Shown in pieces: positions 4,655 through 5,454 of a DNA stretch of 5,454 bases. Source of the stretch: an archaeon (GTDB taxonomy: Archaea; Asgardarchaeota; Hermodarchaeia; Hermodarchaeales; Hermodarchaeaceae); assembly GCA_016550395.1 (NCBI GenBank), contig JABXGY010000299.1:1-5454 (forward strand), given 5' to 3'. The position numbers were made by a program, and so were the translations under genes. Below the pieces are notes generated by a model. That model did not search any database. It saw only the letters and a program-made list of their open reading frames with translations, and was not told where the DNA came from. The stretch's first letter is position 1, and every line of letters begins with the position of its first letter.

Positions 4655-5454
4655 ATGAAAGGACAAAGTACGCTGATAAAAAACGGTTTCGTCGTTGACC
4701 CTAAGAACAATATCCACGAAGTGAAGGATATCGCTATCCAAGATGGTAAAATTGTGGAATCTGTTGACCCGGAATCAGCTGAAATAATCGATGCAAAGGG
4801 TCGCATGGTTGTTGCAGGAGGGGTGGAAATCCATGCACACCTAGCGACACCAAAGGTTGATTCTGGTCGTGTCTTACGGTGTGACCAATCACGGATGGAT
4901 CCTTATACATACTCAGACATCTGCCGAGCCGGAGTCTGGGCAAGTGTTCCTCCCACTTTCATGACAGGCTACAAATACTCACAATTGGGCTACACCTTTG
5001 TCACCGAAGCTGCTTCAGCAGGACTTGTTGCTCGTCACACCCACGAAGAGCTTGACGAAATCCAACCTCATGATAAAATCATGTTTCCACTCTTTGGAAA
5101 CTATCAACTCATCATGGATTACTCTCGCGAGAAGGAACATGAGAAACTCGCAGCTTTCGTTGCTTGGATGCTGGCGGCCACCAAAGGTTGGGCGGTTAAA
5201 GCCGTGAACCCGACAGGTGTGTGTGACTGGAGCTGGGGTGGTAATGTCGAATCGTTAGATGAGCAAATCGCGTGTTTTGATGTAACACCACGAGATGCGA
5301 TCAGTAGTCTGCTTGAGGGTGCAGAAAGACTTGTTCTTCCCCATTCGCTTCATTTGCACGCGAACATGCTTGGACGTCCTGGTAACAGCGACATCACCAT
5401 AGAAACCATGGAACTCGCGAGTAATCGACCGGCTACTAAAAGAGAATCGGGATA
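4655..5454 (+). CDS. fwdA: formylmethanofuran dehydrogenase subunit A (partial, N-terminal part)
   Basis: This is the first 266 residues of FwdA/FmdA, running off the right edge; full-length proteins are about 560-580 residues. FwdA is the amidohydrolase-type subunit with a binuclear zinc site that condenses formate with methanofuran. It works with the tungsten/molybdenum subunit FwdB, which reduces CO2 to formate, in the first step of the H4MPT C1 pathway. Visible hallmarks are LIKNGFVVDP at 7-16, the metal motif HAH at 60-62, and KVDSGR (67-72), PTFMTGYKYSQLGYT (100-114) and ARHTHEEL (126-133). Also present are the lysine expected to be carboxylated (K182, in ATKGWAVKAVNP), NV-x-S-L-D (197-202) and the HLH motif at 233-235 in PHSLHLHAN. 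The residue after HLH is Ala where methanogen enzymes usually have Cys. The ATG is the first possible start; a TAG lies upstream without another start codon between. The gene is divergent from DUF389. Subunit identity is firm; the other fwd subunits are not in the window. Confidence 0.93.
   Translation, partial: MKGQSTLIKNGFVVDPKNNIHEVKDIAIQDGKIVESVDPESAEIIDAKGRMVVAGGVEIHAHLATPKVDSGRVLRCDQSRMDPYTYSDICRAGVWASVPPTFMTGYKYSQLGYTFVTEAASAGLVARHTHEELDEIQPHDKIMFPLFGNYQLIMDYSREKEHEKLAAFVAWMLAATKGWAVKAVNPTGVCDWSWGGNVESLDEQIACFDVTPRDAISSLLEGAERLVLPHSLHLHANMLGRPGNSDITIETMELASNRPATKRESG

Overview
The window looks like part of the chromosome of an uncultivated archaeon. The strongest sign is the 5' part of fwdA (formylmethanofuran dehydrogenase subunit A, from 4655 to the right edge), an enzyme of the tetrahydromethanopterin C1 / Wood-Ljungdahl pathway. 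A DUF389 membrane protein of the type common in archaea, several TTG starts and a secreted protein dense in N-glycosylation sequons fit with this. The genus cannot be named from sequence alone; an Asgard-like, Bathyarchaeia-like or Thermoplasmatota-like lineage are all possible, and a classical methanogen is not excluded.

Layout. Minus strand, read right to left: a DUF389 multi-pass membrane protein (3456-4478); a 144-bp gap with a perfect 8-bp-arm dyad; a secreted, N-anchored protein made of two tandem domains (2205-3311); an ECF-type S-component-like membrane protein with an extra C-terminal extracytoplasmic domain (1128-2183); an ECF-type ABC ATPase (323-1141); and the start of a second ABC ATPase (1-319, cut by the left edge). 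The last four are spaced by 21, -14 and 3 nt and look like one operon. Plus strand: fwdA alone, divergent from DUF389 across a promoter region of about 176 bp.

How the genes work together. The S component resembles YkoE (the HMP/thiamine-related ECF family), and the two ATPases match the two halves of the fused YkoD ATPase. The expected T component (YkoC/EcfT) is not in the window and should lie just beyond position 1. The unusual part is the extracytoplasmic side. Both tandem domains of the secreted protein and the C-terminal domain of the S component share one pattern (Y-x-G-[VI]-x-L ... DGY ... W-[VI]-x-[NK]-V), which resembles the sulfite-oxidase-type molybdopterin-binding fold but lacks the cofactor cysteine. 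ECF transporters normally work without an extracellular binding protein, so this locus may be an ECF importer with a dedicated surface capture module. The two ATPase genes are also in the same reading frame, separated by a single TAA, as if a fused double ATPase had been split.
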